64,000 nt of DNA from Streptomyces yangpuensis. GTDB taxonomy: Bacteria; Actinomycetota; Actinomycetes; Streptomycetales; Streptomycetaceae. The notes under the pieces are model-generated. The model saw only the letters and a program-made list of their open reading frames with translations, did not search any database and was not told the DNA's origin. Every line of letters starts with the position of its first letter. Position 1 is the stretch's first letter. The DNA lies in assembly GCF_001005295.1 (NCBI RefSeq), contig NZ_LBMK01000003.1, positions 350,373 to 414,372 of the forward strand. The letters run 5' to 3'. The translations under genes were made by a program, and so were the position numbers. Shown in pieces: positions 1 to 8,895 of the stretch.

Positions 1-1
1 G

Positions 2-88
2 ACGGCCGTCCGCCCCCACCTCGCGGACGGCGACCCGCTGTCGGCCTCGGTCGACGCCTGGACACAGGTCAGACCCCTCCTGCCGTAG
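2..88 (+). CDS. C-terminal end of an unidentified protein (partial)
   Basis: The window opens inside a reading frame that runs 28 codons to a TAG at 86-88. The residues (ending in WTQVRPLLP) and the strongly GC-biased third positions look like a real Streptomyces C-terminus. The following gene is convergent, and only 20 bases separate the two stop codons. Too little is present to name a family. Confidence 0.5.
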   Translation, partial: TAVRPHLADGDPLSASVDAWTQVRPLLP

Positions 89-108
89 GTGCGCGGGCCG
101 GGGGTGCC

Positions 109-525
109 TCAGTCCTGGCGGGCGGCGTTGCCGAGGACCTTGGCCGGGGTGATGCGGACGACCACGCGGACGTTCTCGGGCGGGGCGTCCTGGTACTCCT
201 TGCCGGCGCCCGGGCCCATGTACTCCTCGGCGATCCGGACGGCCACCACCCGGCCGACGTCCTCGGTGACCGTGGCCGTGCCGCGGATCTCGGCGTAGAG
301 GAAGGGGTTGGCCAGGTCGAAGACGGTCAGGCCGACCCGGCCGTCGCGGACGATGTTGCGCTCCTTGCGGCGGCCCTGCTCGGTGGAGATCAGCAGGTCG
401 CCGCCGTCGCGGGTCACCCAGATCACCGAACTCTGCGGGCTCCCGTCGGGGTTGATGGTCGACAGGACGGCGGGGTGCGGCGCGTCGAGCAGGCCCCGCA
501 CGGTTTCGTTCAGCTCAACAGTCAT
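109..525 (-). CDS. PPOX-class F420/FMN-dependent oxidoreductase
   Basis: A 138-residue protein with the split-barrel fold of the pyridoxamine 5'-phosphate oxidase superfamily. It shows the usual order: an N-terminal helix, the strand PAVLSTINPDGSPQSSVIWV, then the ligand-binding ERNIVRDGRVGLTV segment. Streptomyces members of this size mostly bind F420 and act as small cytoplasmic reductases; the substrate cannot be read from sequence. The ATG at 525 is preceded by TAGCCT seven bases upstream, which fits leaderless transcription. It stands alone, facing the partial gene at the window edge. Confidence 0.85.
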   Translation of the reverse strand: MTVELNETVRGLLDAPHPAVLSTINPDGSPQSSVIWVTRDGGDLLISTEQGRRKERNIVRDGRVGLTVFDLANPFLYAEIRGTATVTEDVGRVVAVRIAEEYMGPGAGKEYQDAPPENVRVVVRITPAKVLGNAARQD

Positions 526-600
526 GAAGCAGAGGCTAGTTGCGGGGCGGTGCGGGCCGCGGGCGGATTCCGGCCCGGGCCGCCGACTACCCGAGGTCGG

Positions 601-1806
601 TCATTTCCAGGGGATGTTGCGCCACGGGCTGGCGGGGTCGGTGGTCAGCGTGACGTGGGCGGCGAGGGCGCCCGTGTACCAGGTGCCGAACTCCTCCTCG
701 TCGAAGTGCAGGCACCGGCCGAGCACATACCCGGCGGAGAACTCCTCCCACGAGCGGTACGTGCTGCGGGCCGACTCCCCGGCGCGCAGCACGGCCTTCT
801 CCGCCTCGTGCAGGGTGCCGTAGCGGCATCCGATGCCCCAGCGGGCCATCTGGGAGGCGCGGCCGAGGTCCCAGGCCTCGACGGAGCGGACCCAGCCGTC
901 CTCGGGGAGCAGTCCGTCGGCCCGGAAACGCTGTTCGTAGCGGGCTATCCGGCCGATGAGCCGCTTGACGCCGGCTATCTCCCCCTCGACCTCGGCGGCC
1001 GGGCGGGGCCGGGCGACGGTGACCCCCTCGGGGGTGAGCCGGGGCTCGGCGGCGCGTTCGGCGTTGCGGCGCATGCTCGCCTCGGCGGCGTGCCGCCAGT
1101 GCTCGACGTCCACGGGTCCCGCGAAGTCGGAGGCGAGGACGCGGCGCACGCGCAGCGCGAACTCCCAGACGGGGCTGACCACCGTGGTGTTCAGGAGCTC
1201 TTCGAGGGTGGCGAGCCAGTCGGCCCGGTCGGTGATGCCCCAGCTCTTCGCGACCCGGTGGCGCTCATGCTGGTAGCCGCTGCCGTGGTAGGCGAGGGCG
1301 TTCCAGAACTCGCCGTTCGTGACGGCGAGATGCGCGCCGACGGCGAGGCCGTGGGCGATGTCCCCGTGCAGGGGGCCGCCGGTGAAGAGGGCGTGGATCT
1401 TGCCGTCGGGCAGGCCGTAGCACGGCGCGGCGTCCGCGTGCGCGCGCCAGCGGGCCAGGTCGGCGGGGGTGGTGGTGAGGTAGGCCTCGGCGGGGGAGCC
1501 CGGATTCACGGCGAGGAAGGCGGGATCGCCGGCGGCCCACACCGTGGAGAACCATCCCAGGCTGCGGGACTCGAAGACCGTCTCGGGGGTGGGCGCGGGC
1601 AGCATGCCGGCGGTGCGGACGACGATCATGCGGTCCGGGGTGGGGTGGAAGAAGACCGACCCGGGGTGGGCGTCGGACTGCACCCGGGGCTGCACCAGGT
1701 AGAGCTGGGCGCGGGCGAGCACATCGAAGTACGCGGCCCAGTCGCCTGCGTTCTTGGCCTCGTACAGCTCTCTCTCGATGACGCTCGGCGCGATCCAGGT
1801 GCCCAT
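601..1806 (-). CDS. DUF1266 domain protein
   Basis: A 401-residue cytoplasmic protein without signal peptide or membrane segment. The C-terminal third carries the pattern I associate with DUF1266: SVEAWDLGRASQMARWGIGC and, near the end, SWEEFSAGYVLGR. The N-terminal half resembles SseB-like segments (PDRMIVVRTAGMLPAPTPE). No biochemical role is known for the family. The start at 1806 sits six bases after a TAAGGT -10 box, so the mRNA is probably leaderless. The gene is a single unit, divergent from the protease gene with about 194 bases between their starts. Confidence 0.75.
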   Translation of the reverse strand: MGTWIAPSVIERELYEAKNAGDWAAYFDVLARAQLYLVQPRVQSDAHPGSVFFHPTPDRMIVVRTAGMLPAPTPETVFESRSLGWFSTVWAAGDPAFLAVNPGSPAEAYLTTTPADLARWRAHADAAPCYGLPDGKIHALFTGGPLHGDIAHGLAVGAHLAVTNGEFWNALAYHGSGYQHERHRVAKSWGITDRADWLATLEELLNTTVVSPVWEFALRVRRVLASDFAGPVDVEHWRHAAEASMRRNAERAAEPRLTPEGVTVARPRPAAEVEGEIAGVKRLIGRIARYEQRFRADGLLPEDGWVRSVEAWDLGRASQMARWGIGCRYGTLHEAEKAVLRAGESARSTYRSWEEFSAGYVLGRCLHFDEEEFGTWYTGALAAHVTLTTDPASPWRNIPWK

Positions 1807-2000
1807 ACGGGGACCTTATACGGCCACCTCCGCGGGGAGACCGGCCCGTTCCGGCTCCCCCGGCGGGCGGGGCCGGGCGGGGGTGGGGGCACGCTCCCCT
1901 TGTGCCACCGCGCGACCGTGCGGACCCCCTTGACGGCCTTCGGCGGCGGAGGGACGCTCCCCGGATCTCTGATCCGAACGGTTGCAGCCGGGGGGCCGTC

Positions 2001-3896
2001 ATGCCGCAGGAGTCTGTTCAATCGGTGGGGGAGTTGCGTGCGCAGCTGATCGCGCGGGGGGCGCGCTGGTCGGTGCTGGAGCACCTGGCCGACGAGGAGC
2101 CGGTACCGCGGCCCTCGCTCGGTCTGGAGCCCGGGGCGAACCTGACGCCCGCCGGGGCCGTGGGCCCGGTCGACCTGGCGGGGCTCATCGGGCACGCCAG
2201 CGGCAACCCGCACCTGACCCGGCGCCGGGCCGCCCACGGCCTGCTGGGCGCCGCGCCGCGGACGGCGGCGGGGGCCCGGCCGGCCGCCGTGGACTGGCGC
2301 AACCGCTGGGGCTGGCCGTGGATCACCAAGGTGAAGGACCAGAACCCGTGCGGTTCCTGCTGGGCCTTCGGCGCCGCCGGCCTGGTGGAGTCCATGGCCC
2401 GCATCGAGCACGACGTGTGGGCTAAGCGCTCCGAGGGGGACGTCCACGACGGTCTGCGCTTCAGCTGCGGCCAGGGCAGCAACCCGGAGACCGCCCTCGA
2501 CTGGATCACGGCGAACGGCGGTCTCGCCGACCCGGACTGCTGGCCGTACAGCATCCCGCCGGCCGGGCTGCCGGCCGCCCGCCGCGACGCCTGGCGCGCC
2601 GAGTACACGCCCAGTTGGGACCGTTCCGGCCGGACCGTCCGGGTCACCGACTACGTCCGGCTCGGCGATGTCGAGCAGCAGAAAGTGTGGCTGGACACGG
2701 TCGGCCCGCTGACGGCCTGTTTCGACGTCTACGACGACTTCTTCGGCCTCGGCTCCGGCGTCTACCACCGTACGAGCGACCGTCTCGCGGGCGGCCACTG
2801 CGTCCTGGTCGTCGGCTACGACGACGCGGCGGGCTGCTGGCTGTTCAAGAACTCCTGGGGCACCGGCTACCACGTCGGCGGCTACGGCCGGATCGCCTAC
2901 GGCGAGGTCAACATCGACTACTGGGCCAAGTGCGGCCTGCGCGGCACCAACCCCGACCCGTGGACCAAGCGCCGCCTGCACACCGGCAACGTCTACGAGA
3001 GCGGCAACGGCCGTGCCCACCGCAACTTCGAGCTCCTCGCCACCACCACGGGCGCCCGCCTCCAGCACTGGTGGCGCGAGGGCGACGCGCCCTTCGCGTG
3101 GGCCCGCGCGCGCACCTTCGCCCACGACGCCTCCGGCCAGCCGGCCTTCACCGGGACCACCTACAACCGCAACATGGAGTCCCTGCACGTGACCACGGGC
3201 GGCCGGCTGCGCCACTGGTACTACGAGCAGTCCGCCGGAGTGTGGCGCGACGGCGGTGCCTTCGGCCCGGGGGACGCCGCGATCGGATCCACCCCGGCGT
3301 TCATCCAGAGCGACTACGGCAAGCCCGGCAACTTCGAGGTGGTGGTCCGCACCGCCGACGGCCGCCTGAACCACTGGTGGCGGATCAACGGCGCCCCCTG
3401 GACCTGGAACGACGGCGGCCGCTTCGCCTCCGGCATCGCCCACTACGGCCCCGCGCTCGTCCAGACCCGCGCGCGCCACCTCGACCTCGTCGCCGCCCGG
3501 ACCGACGGCCGCATGCAGCTGTGGTGGCGCGACGACCCGAACGGCTTCGTCTGGCGCGCCGGGGAGGTCTTCGGCAGCGGTACGCCCGCGATCTGCGCGC
3601 CCTGCCTGATCGAGGGGCAGTACGGGGCCGCCGACGAGGACACCGCCGGGAACTACGAGCTGTGTGTGGCGGTGGCCGGAGGGCAGGTGGAGCACTGGTG
3701 GCGCGGCAACGCGGGCGGCTCCCCGTGGCGGCGCAGCGCGGTCTTCGGCCACGACGTCGCCGCGGTCACCGGGATGCTCCAGGGCAGCTTCGGGTTCAAC
3801 CTGGAAGTCGTCGTCCTGCGCACCGACCGCCGCCTCCAGCACTACTGGCGCGACGGCGCGGGCTGGCACGAAGGGCCGGTGATCGGCCCCGTCTGA
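2001..3896 (+). CDS. Papain-family (C1A) cysteine protease with C-terminal lectin-like beta-propeller
   Basis: A 631-residue protein. Residues 95-315 form a papain-like peptidase: oxyanion Gln114 and nucleophile Cys120 in KDQNPCGSCWAF, His266 in GGHCVLVVGYD and Asn284 in FKNSWG. Residues ~325-631 are about six repeats of ~48 residues with the signature L-x-HWWR and an aromatic-rich strand, as in PLL/tachylectin-type sugar-binding propellers. The start was set at ATG 2001; an upstream GTG at 1902 only adds arginine-rich non-coding-like sequence. No signal peptide is visible, which is odd for a lectin-tethered protease. A predicted inhibitor gene follows 15 bases downstream, so the two are likely cotranscribed. 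Confidence 0.85.
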   Translation: MPQESVQSVGELRAQLIARGARWSVLEHLADEEPVPRPSLGLEPGANLTPAGAVGPVDLAGLIGHASGNPHLTRRRAAHGLLGAAPRTAAGARPAAVDWRNRWGWPWITKVKDQNPCGSCWAFGAAGLVESMARIEHDVWAKRSEGDVHDGLRFSCGQGSNPETALDWITANGGLADPDCWPYSIPPAGLPAARRDAWRAEYTPSWDRSGRTVRVTDYVRLGDVEQQKVWLDTVGPLTACFDVYDDFFGLGSGVYHRTSDRLAGGHCVLVVGYDDAAGCWLFKNSWGTGYHVGGYGRIAYGEVNIDYWAKCGLRGTNPDPWTKRRLHTGNVYESGNGRAHRNFELLATTTGARLQHWWREGDAPFAWARARTFAHDASGQPAFTGTTYNRNMESLHVTTGGRLRHWYYEQSAGVWRDGGAFGPGDAAIGSTPAFIQSDYGKPGNFEVVVRTADGRLNHWWRINGAPWTWNDGGRFASGIAHYGPALVQTRARHLDLVAARTDGRMQLWWRDDPNGFVWRAGEVFGSGTPAICAPCLIEGQYGAADEDTAGNYELCVAVAGGQVEHWWRGNAGGSPWRRSAVFGHDVAAVTGMLQGSFGFNLEVVVLRTDRRLQHYWRDGAGWHEGPVIGPV

Positions 3897-3911
3897 GAGG
3901 ACCGGGCGGCC

Positions 3912-4271
3912 GTGGAGGTACGCAGGGTCGTGCTGCGCCCCGGTGAGACGTACGCGGTACGGCTCACCGGGCGGGGCGCGCGCGGGTACGTGTGGACCTG
4001 GCGGGTCACGGGGGACGCGGACGTGGTGTCGGTGGCGCCGGGGCCGCGGCCGGCCTCCCCCGGCGCCGCCCCGGGCGCCGCGGTGGAGCTGAGCTACGTC
4101 GTCAGAGCCCGGCCTCCGGGCGGGGGCCGGGCCAGGATCCGCTTCGCGCAGGTACGGCCGCCCTACCCGGACGAGGCGCCGTACGACGAGTACGTGCTCG
4201 ACGTCGAGGTCACACCGGGCGAGGTCACGCCGGGCGGCGGGGTCACGCCGGGGAGCGGCGGCGCGGGCTGA
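3912..4271 (+). CDS. Chagasin-like (I42) cysteine protease inhibitor
   Basis: A 119-residue beta-rich protein that looks like the chagasin/ICP family, whose three loops plug the active site of papain-type proteases. ARGYVWTWRV sits where the family has its NPTTGY-W loop, and RARIRFAQVRPPY lies where the RPW loop is expected. The classic residues are only partly conserved, so the family call rests on layout plus context: it begins 15 bases after a papain-family protease gene. It starts with GTG at 3912 behind GAGAGGA. A threonine/glycine/proline tail (VTPGEVTPGGGVTPG) ends the protein. Its 3' end overlaps the convergent DUF418 gene by 29 bases. Confidence 0.65.
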   Translation: MEVRRVVLRPGETYAVRLTGRGARGYVWTWRVTGDADVVSVAPGPRPASPGAAPGAAVELSYVVRARPPGGGRARIRFAQVRPPYPDEAPYDEYVLDVEVTPGEVTPGGGVTPGSGGAG

Positions 4272-5433
4272 GGACCTTGTGCTGCAGGGCCTCCAGGGGG
4301 CCGCGGTCGAAGCGGCGCAGCCACAGCCGGGACCCGGCGGTCAGCACCAGGCTCACGCCCGCCCACAGGCCCATCACCCACCAGGGGCCGCTGCCGCCGA
4401 GCCGGTCGGCGAGGCCCAGCCCGATGCCGTAGCAGAGCAGCATGCACAGCAGGTTCTGGGCGACGTAGCAGGACAGCGCGGTGCGGCCGACGGAGCCGAG
4501 GGCGCGGGTCGCGGTCGCCGGGATCCACAGCCGGTCCAGGGCGATGCCGATCAGGCCCACGTAGCCGAGGGCGAGCAGCGGCGCGGCGCCGTAGCGGCCC
4601 AGGAGGAAGAAGTCGTCGCCGCCGAGGGTGGCCGCGGCGTTCAGCGGGAGCCCGAGGCCCAGGCCCCAGGCGGCCAGCCGGGTGCGGATGCTGCGGCCTT
4701 CGGCGGTGTCGGTGAAGGCGCCGGCGCGGTGCAGCCGTACGCCGAGGAGGAAGAGGAAGACCAGCAGCGCGAAGGAGAAGACGGGCTCGATGCGCAGGGC
4801 GACGGCGTTCTCCAGGCGGAAGGCGACCTGGGCCGGGTAACCGCCGTGGGCGTACAGCTCGGCGGCGGCCGCCTCGGGCCCGTCCGGCGCGGAGCCGGCC
4901 GTGGCCGTCGAGGCCAGGGTCGCCAGGGCGACCAGCGACAGGTGCACGCCGGCGGCCGTCCACAGGGCCACGCGGCGCACCTTCTCCGAGCGGGCCAGCA
5001 GCCAGGCCACGAGCAGGGCGGTCACGGCGTACCCCATCAGCACGTCCCAGGCGAAGACGAGGACGAAGTGGACGGTGCCCTCGACGAAGAGGAAGGCGGC
5101 GCGCTTCGGGTAGCGGCCGGGCCACCGTTCGCCGCGGCGGGCGGCGGAGTCGTACTGGATGGCCAGGCCGACCCCGAAGAGCACCGTGAGCAGGGCGAGG
5201 AACTTGCCGTCGGCGAGGAAACGGAAGACGGCTTCGGCGACGTTCGCCGCGGAGGGGTCCGCGATCGGGTCGGGTGCCCCCAGCCCGCCCTGGAGCACGC
5301 TCCACTCCGAGCCGGGGGAGGCGAAGATCCAGACGTTGGTCATGAGGGTGCCGAGGATGGCGGCGCCGCGCAGGACGTCCAGGAGGGGGAGCCGGGTGGT
5401 CGTACGGACCACCGGGGCGAGTGTGTCGGCCAT
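4243..5433 (-). CDS. DUF418 family membrane protein (YeiB-like)
   Basis: A 396-residue integral membrane protein with roughly nine to ten hydrophobic segments. The N-terminus carries LPLLDVLRGAAILGTLMTN, the signature of the acyltransferase-related YeiB/DUF418 group. The C-terminal domain contains TALSCYVAQNLLCMLLCYG and WLRRFDRGPLEALQHK, matching the DUF418 end motif (F-x-x-GPLE-x-L). Substrate and role are unknown; members are suspected small-molecule transporters or modifiers. The ATG at 5433 has GGGAG about nine bases upstream. It is divergent from the GntR gene. Confidence 0.85.
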   Translation of the reverse strand: MADTLAPVVRTTTRLPLLDVLRGAAILGTLMTNVWIFASPGSEWSVLQGGLGAPDPIADPSAANVAEAVFRFLADGKFLALLTVLFGVGLAIQYDSAARRGERWPGRYPKRAAFLFVEGTVHFVLVFAWDVLMGYAVTALLVAWLLARSEKVRRVALWTAAGVHLSLVALATLASTATAGSAPDGPEAAAAELYAHGGYPAQVAFRLENAVALRIEPVFSFALLVFLFLLGVRLHRAGAFTDTAEGRSIRTRLAAWGLGLGLPLNAAATLGGDDFFLLGRYGAAPLLALGYVGLIGIALDRLWIPATATRALGSVGRTALSCYVAQNLLCMLLCYGIGLGLADRLGGSGPWWVMGLWAGVSLVLTAGSRLWLRRFDRGPLEALQHKVLSPRRRSPA

Positions 5434-5677
5434 GACTTCAGGCTCCCGGCGCACCGGGCCGGGTACGTCGTGCGGGCGGACGAAGGCGCGGTACATCCTT
5501 CGGTGCAGGCGGGCGCGGGCGAGGTCGGAGAAGCCCCCGGAGCGCCTCCTGCCACGGGACGACGCGAGGTGGCGGGAGTCCTGCCGCGGGGCGGGGACGT
5601 GCCGGTCCCGGGGGCCGGCCCGGTCCACATCCCGGACCGGCCCCGGGTTGCACCCCTGTTGTATCTATGCTGTGCGC

Positions 5678-6328
5678 ATGCCTGCCGCCACCAGCCCCGC
5701 GACCGCCGCCGACCGCGTCTACAGCCACGTCAAGCACGGGGTGCTCGACCGGCGCTACGAGGGCGGCATCCTCCTCACCGAGGGCGAACTCGCCGAAGCG
5801 GTGGGGGTGTCGCGCACTCCGGTCCGCGAGGCGCTGCTGCGCCTGGAGACCGAGGGGCTGCTGAAGCTGTACCCGAAGAAGGGCGCCCTGGTCCTGCCGG
5901 TCTCCGCGCAGGAGATCAACGACGTCCTCGAAACCAGGCTGCTGGTCGAGGAGTTCACCGTACGCAGGGCCGTGCCCGCGCCGCCCGGTCTGCTGGACCG
6001 GCTCGAAGAGCTGCTCGGCGAACAGCGCCGGCACGCCGCCGCGGGCGACCTCGCCGCGATGATGGCGGCGGACCGCGGCTTCCACGCCGAGATCGTGCGC
6101 AGCGCCGGGAACCAGATCCTGTGCCGCCTCTACGACCAACTCCGCGACCGGCAGCTGCGGATGGGCGTGGCCCTGCTGCACGCCCACCCCGACCGGCTGG
6201 AGCGGACCCTGGCCGAGCACGCCGAGATCCTGGACGCGCTGCGGGCCGGGGACGCCGTCGCGGCCGCCGCCGCGGTCCGCGGGCACATCGGCCGGGTCGA
6301 GTCGCTGGTGCGGGGGCCGGGCCTGTGA
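5678..6328 (+). CDS. GntR-family (FadR/FCD) transcriptional regulator
   Basis: A 216-residue DNA-binding repressor or activator. Residues ~10-75 form a winged helix (LAEAVGVSRTPVREALLRLE), and residues ~90-210 an all-helical FCD ligand domain with the metal-ligand pattern D-x3-H (DRGFHAEIV) and AGN. FCD regulators usually bind carboxylic acids. The ATG follows a TATGCT -10 box by six bases, so transcription is probably leaderless. Its stop overlaps the GTG start of an MFS transporter (GTGA), so it very likely controls, and is translated with, that transporter. Confidence 0.9.
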   Translation: MPAATSPATAADRVYSHVKHGVLDRRYEGGILLTEGELAEAVGVSRTPVREALLRLETEGLLKLYPKKGALVLPVSAQEINDVLETRLLVEEFTVRRAVPAPPGLLDRLEELLGEQRRHAAAGDLAAMMAADRGFHAEIVRSAGNQILCRLYDQLRDRQLRMGVALLHAHPDRLERTLAEHAEILDALRAGDAVAAAAAVRGHIGRVESLVRGPGL

Positions 6329-7767
6329 GCGCCGGGCCGACGGGCGCCGCGCCGGCGGGCGGCACCGCGGCGGCTAGGGGCGCCGGGCCGGAGGATCCGC
6401 CGGGCGGCGGGAAGGCCGTCGTCGTCTGGTGCATCGGCGTCGCCGTCTACTTCGTGGCGGTGATCTTCCGTACCAGCCTGGGGGTCGCCGGTCTCGAAGC
6501 GGCGGACCGCTTCCACGTGGGTGCCTCCGCCCTCGCCTCCTTCTCCCTGCTCCAGCTCCTCGTCTACGCGGGCATGCAGGTCCCCGTCGGCCTGATGGTG
6601 GACCGGCTCGGCACCAGGAGGGTGCTGACGCTGGGCGCGGTGCTCTTCACCACCGGTCAGCTCGGCTTCGCGCTCTCCCCCTCCTACGAGATGGCGCTCG
6701 CCGCCCGCGCGCTGCTGGGCTGCGGCGACGCGATGACCTTCATCTCCGTGCTGCGGCTCGGCACCCGCTGGTTCCCGGCCCGGCGCGGGCCGCTGATGGC
6801 GCAGCTGGCCGGGCTGGTCGGCATGGCGGGCAACCTCGTCTCCACGCTCGTCCTCGCGCCCGTGCTGCACGGGATCGGCTGGACCGCGGCCTTCGCCGGC
6901 AGCGCGGCGGCCGGGCTGGTGGTGCTGGTGCCGCTGGTGCTGTTCCTGCGCGACCACCCGGAGGGACACGAGCCGGCGCCGCGGGCGCGGACCGGCGGTG
7001 CGGGCTTCGTGCGCCGCCAGATCAAGGAGTCCTGGAGCGAACCCGGTACCCGGCTCGGGCTGTGGGTGCACTTCACCACGCAGTTCCCCGCGATGGTGTT
7101 CCTGCTGCTGTGGGGCATGCCCTTCCTGATCGAGGCGCAGGGACTGACCCGGAGCACCGCGGGCGGGCTGCTGACGCTGGTCGTCGCCTCGAACATGGCG
7201 CTCGGGCTGGTCTACGGCCAGATCATCGGCCGCCGGCAGGCCGCGCGGATACCCCTCGCCCTGGGGACGGTCGGCCTCACGGCCCTGCTGTGGGGTGCGG
7301 TCCTCGCGTACCCGGGCGGACACGCCCCGATGTGGCTGCTGGTCACCCTGTGCCTGGTGCTGGGCGGCTGCGGCCCCGCGTCGATGATCGGCTTCGACTT
7401 CGCCCGCCCGGCCAACCCTCCCGAACGTCAGGGGACCGCCTCCGGGATCACCAACATGGGCGGTTTCATCGCCTCCATGACCACCCTGCTGACGGTGGGC
7501 CTCCTGCTGGACGCCACCGGCGACGACTACCGCATCGCCTTCTCGACGGTCTTCGTGCTCCAAGCGCTCGGCGTCAGCCGGATCCTCGGCCTGCGGCGGC
7601 GCGCACTGGCCCGCGAGGCGGACCGCAGCCGCGCCACGGCCCCGGCCCGGCCGACCGCACCGGTGACCGGTGCGGCGGCCTCGCGGGTGCCCGGCCCGGG
7701 GACGCAGCCGCAGCCGCGCCCCACCGCATGTCCCCTGCCGGAAACAGCTGGGCGCGAGACGCCGTAG
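6325..7767 (+). CDS. MFS transporter
   Basis: A 480-residue permease of the major facilitator superfamily, translationally coupled to the GntR gene by a GTGA overlap. About 12 membrane helices run from residue ~35 to ~410. The loop after helix 2 has the MFS signature (LMVDRLGTRRVL), and a cytoplasmic loop near the middle carries GFVRRQIKESW. A polar, proline-rich tail of ~55 residues follows the last helix. Sequence alone does not give the substrate; an FCD regulator partner would suit an organic acid. A 17-bp perfect hairpin 18 bases after the stop terminates it. Confidence 0.9.
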   Translation: MSAGPTGAAPAGGTAAARGAGPEDPPGGGKAVVVWCIGVAVYFVAVIFRTSLGVAGLEAADRFHVGASALASFSLLQLLVYAGMQVPVGLMVDRLGTRRVLTLGAVLFTTGQLGFALSPSYEMALAARALLGCGDAMTFISVLRLGTRWFPARRGPLMAQLAGLVGMAGNLVSTLVLAPVLHGIGWTAAFAGSAAAGLVVLVPLVLFLRDHPEGHEPAPRARTGGAGFVRRQIKESWSEPGTRLGLWVHFTTQFPAMVFLLLWGMPFLIEAQGLTRSTAGGLLTLVVASNMALGLVYGQIIGRRQAARIPLALGTVGLTALLWGAVLAYPGGHAPMWLLVTLCLVLGGCGPASMIGFDFARPANPPERQGTASGITNMGGFIASMTTLLTVGLLLDATGDDYRIAFSTVFVLQALGVSRILGLRRRALAREADRSRATAPARPTAPVTGAAASRVPGPGTQPQPRPTACPLPETAGRETP

Positions 7768-7784
7768 GCCGCCGCCCACCGGAG

Positions 7785-7834
7785 CGGCGGCGGCGCGGCG
7801 GGGCGGGAGCGCCGGATCCGCCGCGCCGCCGCCG
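7785..7834. terminator. Bidirectional rho-independent-type hairpin
   Basis: A perfect 17-bp inverted repeat (7785-7801 and 7818-7834) with a 16-base loop lies between the convergent MFS (+) and mycothiol-dependent enzyme (-) genes. There is no U-tract, which is usual for Streptomyces. Confidence 0.75.
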
Positions 7835-7870
7835 GGACCGCGGTGCTGCGCACCGCCTGACCGGCCCGCG

Positions 7871-7915
7871 CACGGCGTCACGGGGTCACGGCGTCACAGG
7901 GTTACGGGGTCACGG
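7871..7915. repeat. Short tandem GGGGTCAC/GGCGTCAC repeats
   Basis: Five imperfect 7-8 base units (GGCGTCAC, GGGGTCAC, GGCGTCAC, GGGTTAC, GGGGTCAC) run into the last codons of the minus-strand gene. They probably arose by slippage; no function is suggested. Confidence 0.5.
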
Positions 7916-8732
7916 AGAACTGCGTCAGGATCGCCTCCGCCAGCTGTGCGTCACCCTCCACCTTCACCCGGTCGGCGACCGTGTGCGCCCGTACCCGGCC
8001 CGCCGCGAGCCGGACGTACGTCTCCCAGTCCAGGGTCAGCGTCACCGCCGGGCCCAGCGACGGGGACTTGTCCACCGTGCCGCGGCCGTCCGCGTCCACC
8101 CGTACCGTCCGCATGAACTCCAGCTGGCCGTGCACGTCGATCACCACCGCCGAGTTCGCCGGGGCCCCCGCGCGCTTCGCCACCACCTTCGGCAGCCCGG
8201 CCAGCAGGATGTCCTGCGCCACGTACGCGCCCGGGGAGTCCCAGTTCCCCGGCGCCCCGAGCGCCCACCGCAGGTCCTGCTCGTGGATCCACACGTCGAA
8301 CGCCCTCAGCCGCAGCGCGTGTTCCAGGGTCACCTGGTCGCCCAGCGGCCCCCGCACCATGGTGTCCGGATCCCGCTTCTCGTTGCGCAGCTGCCGCGCG
8401 CGGCGGATGACGGTGTACTCCAGCTCCGAGGTCATCTCCGGTGCGGTGTGGTGGCGCCGCACGTCGACCTGCACCTCCATGTACCGGCTGAACTCGTCCA
8501 CCACGTGGCGCAGGTCCCGGGCCACGGTGTGGATCGGCCGGGGGTCCCCGAGCTGCTCGCACTCGATGCCGATGATGTGGGAGACGACGTCACGGACCGA
8601 CCAGCCCGGGCACGGCGTCGCCCGGTTCCACTCGCCCTCCGTCAGGGGGAGGACCAGCTCGGATATCGCCTCGATCGAGTGCGTCCACGCGTCGGCATAG
8701 GGCTGAAGACTGGGATGCGGATGGACGGTCAA
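7902..8732 (-). CDS. Maleylpyruvate isomerase-family mycothiol-dependent protein
   Basis: A 276-residue protein with an N-terminal DinB-like four-helix domain (CPGWSVRDVVSHI, with a metal-ligand-type His) and a C-terminal MDMPI/SCP2-like domain (VTLTLDWETYVRLAAGR). Characterised members use mycothiol, the actinobacterial thiol, for isomerisation or conjugation reactions; the substrate here is unknown. The frame begins with TTG at 8732, preceded by the good ribosome site GAGGGG, and no earlier or nearby ATG fits. The gene is monocistronic, with a dyad and a direct repeat in its upstream region. Confidence 0.85.
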   Translation of the reverse strand: MTVHPHPSLQPYADAWTHSIEAISELVLPLTEGEWNRATPCPGWSVRDVVSHIIGIECEQLGDPRPIHTVARDLRHVVDEFSRYMEVQVDVRRHHTAPEMTSELEYTVIRRARQLRNEKRDPDTMVRGPLGDQVTLEHALRLRAFDVWIHEQDLRWALGAPGNWDSPGAYVAQDILLAGLPKVVAKRAGAPANSAVVIDVHGQLEFMRTVRVDADGRGTVDKSPSLGPAVTLTLDWETYVRLAAGRVRAHTVADRVKVEGDAQLAEAILTQFSVTP

Positions 8733-8751
8733 CGGGACCCCTCGCGGTGCT

Positions 8752-8775
8752 GTTCAGTGGCGTCGTTCAGTGGCG
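8752..8775. repeat. 11-bp direct repeat upstream of the mycothiol-dependent enzyme gene
   Basis: GTTCAGTGGCG occurs at 8752-8762 and again at 8765-8775, spaced by two bases, within the 5' leader of the minus-strand gene. It could be a regulator half-site pair or simple slippage. Confidence 0.35.
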
Positions 8776-8796
8776 CGTTTCGGAAGCGGTGGACTC

Positions 8797-8809
8797 AGTT
8801 TCCAAAACT
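8797..8809. promoter_or_regulatory. Candidate operator AGTTT-CCA-AAACT
   Basis: A 5-3-5 dyad in an otherwise GC-rich intergenic stretch between the divergent mycothiol-enzyme and nitrilase genes. Read on the minus strand it includes TAGTTT, a possible -10 for the mycothiol-enzyme gene. The regulator is unknown. Confidence 0.35.
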
Positions 8810-8895
8810 ACGCTGCCTGTGAGCACCCCGGCAGTGCTTTCGTGTGACGATTCGTAGGCCCGAGTTGACGGCTTGAACGCCAGGACGGTGGTAGT

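Noticed and set aside
1902..2000. GTG at 1902 as start of the papain-family protease
   Set aside because: Adds 33 arginine/proline-rich residues with no coding bias; ATG 2001 begins the plausible protein.
4279..6324. Long open plus-strand frame antisense to the DUF418 gene and running into the MFS gene
   Set aside because: Gly/Glu/Gln/Ala-rich shadow translation of a high-GC gene; no motifs or ribosome site, and the real frame is on the other strand. Only the part from GTG 6325 is coding.
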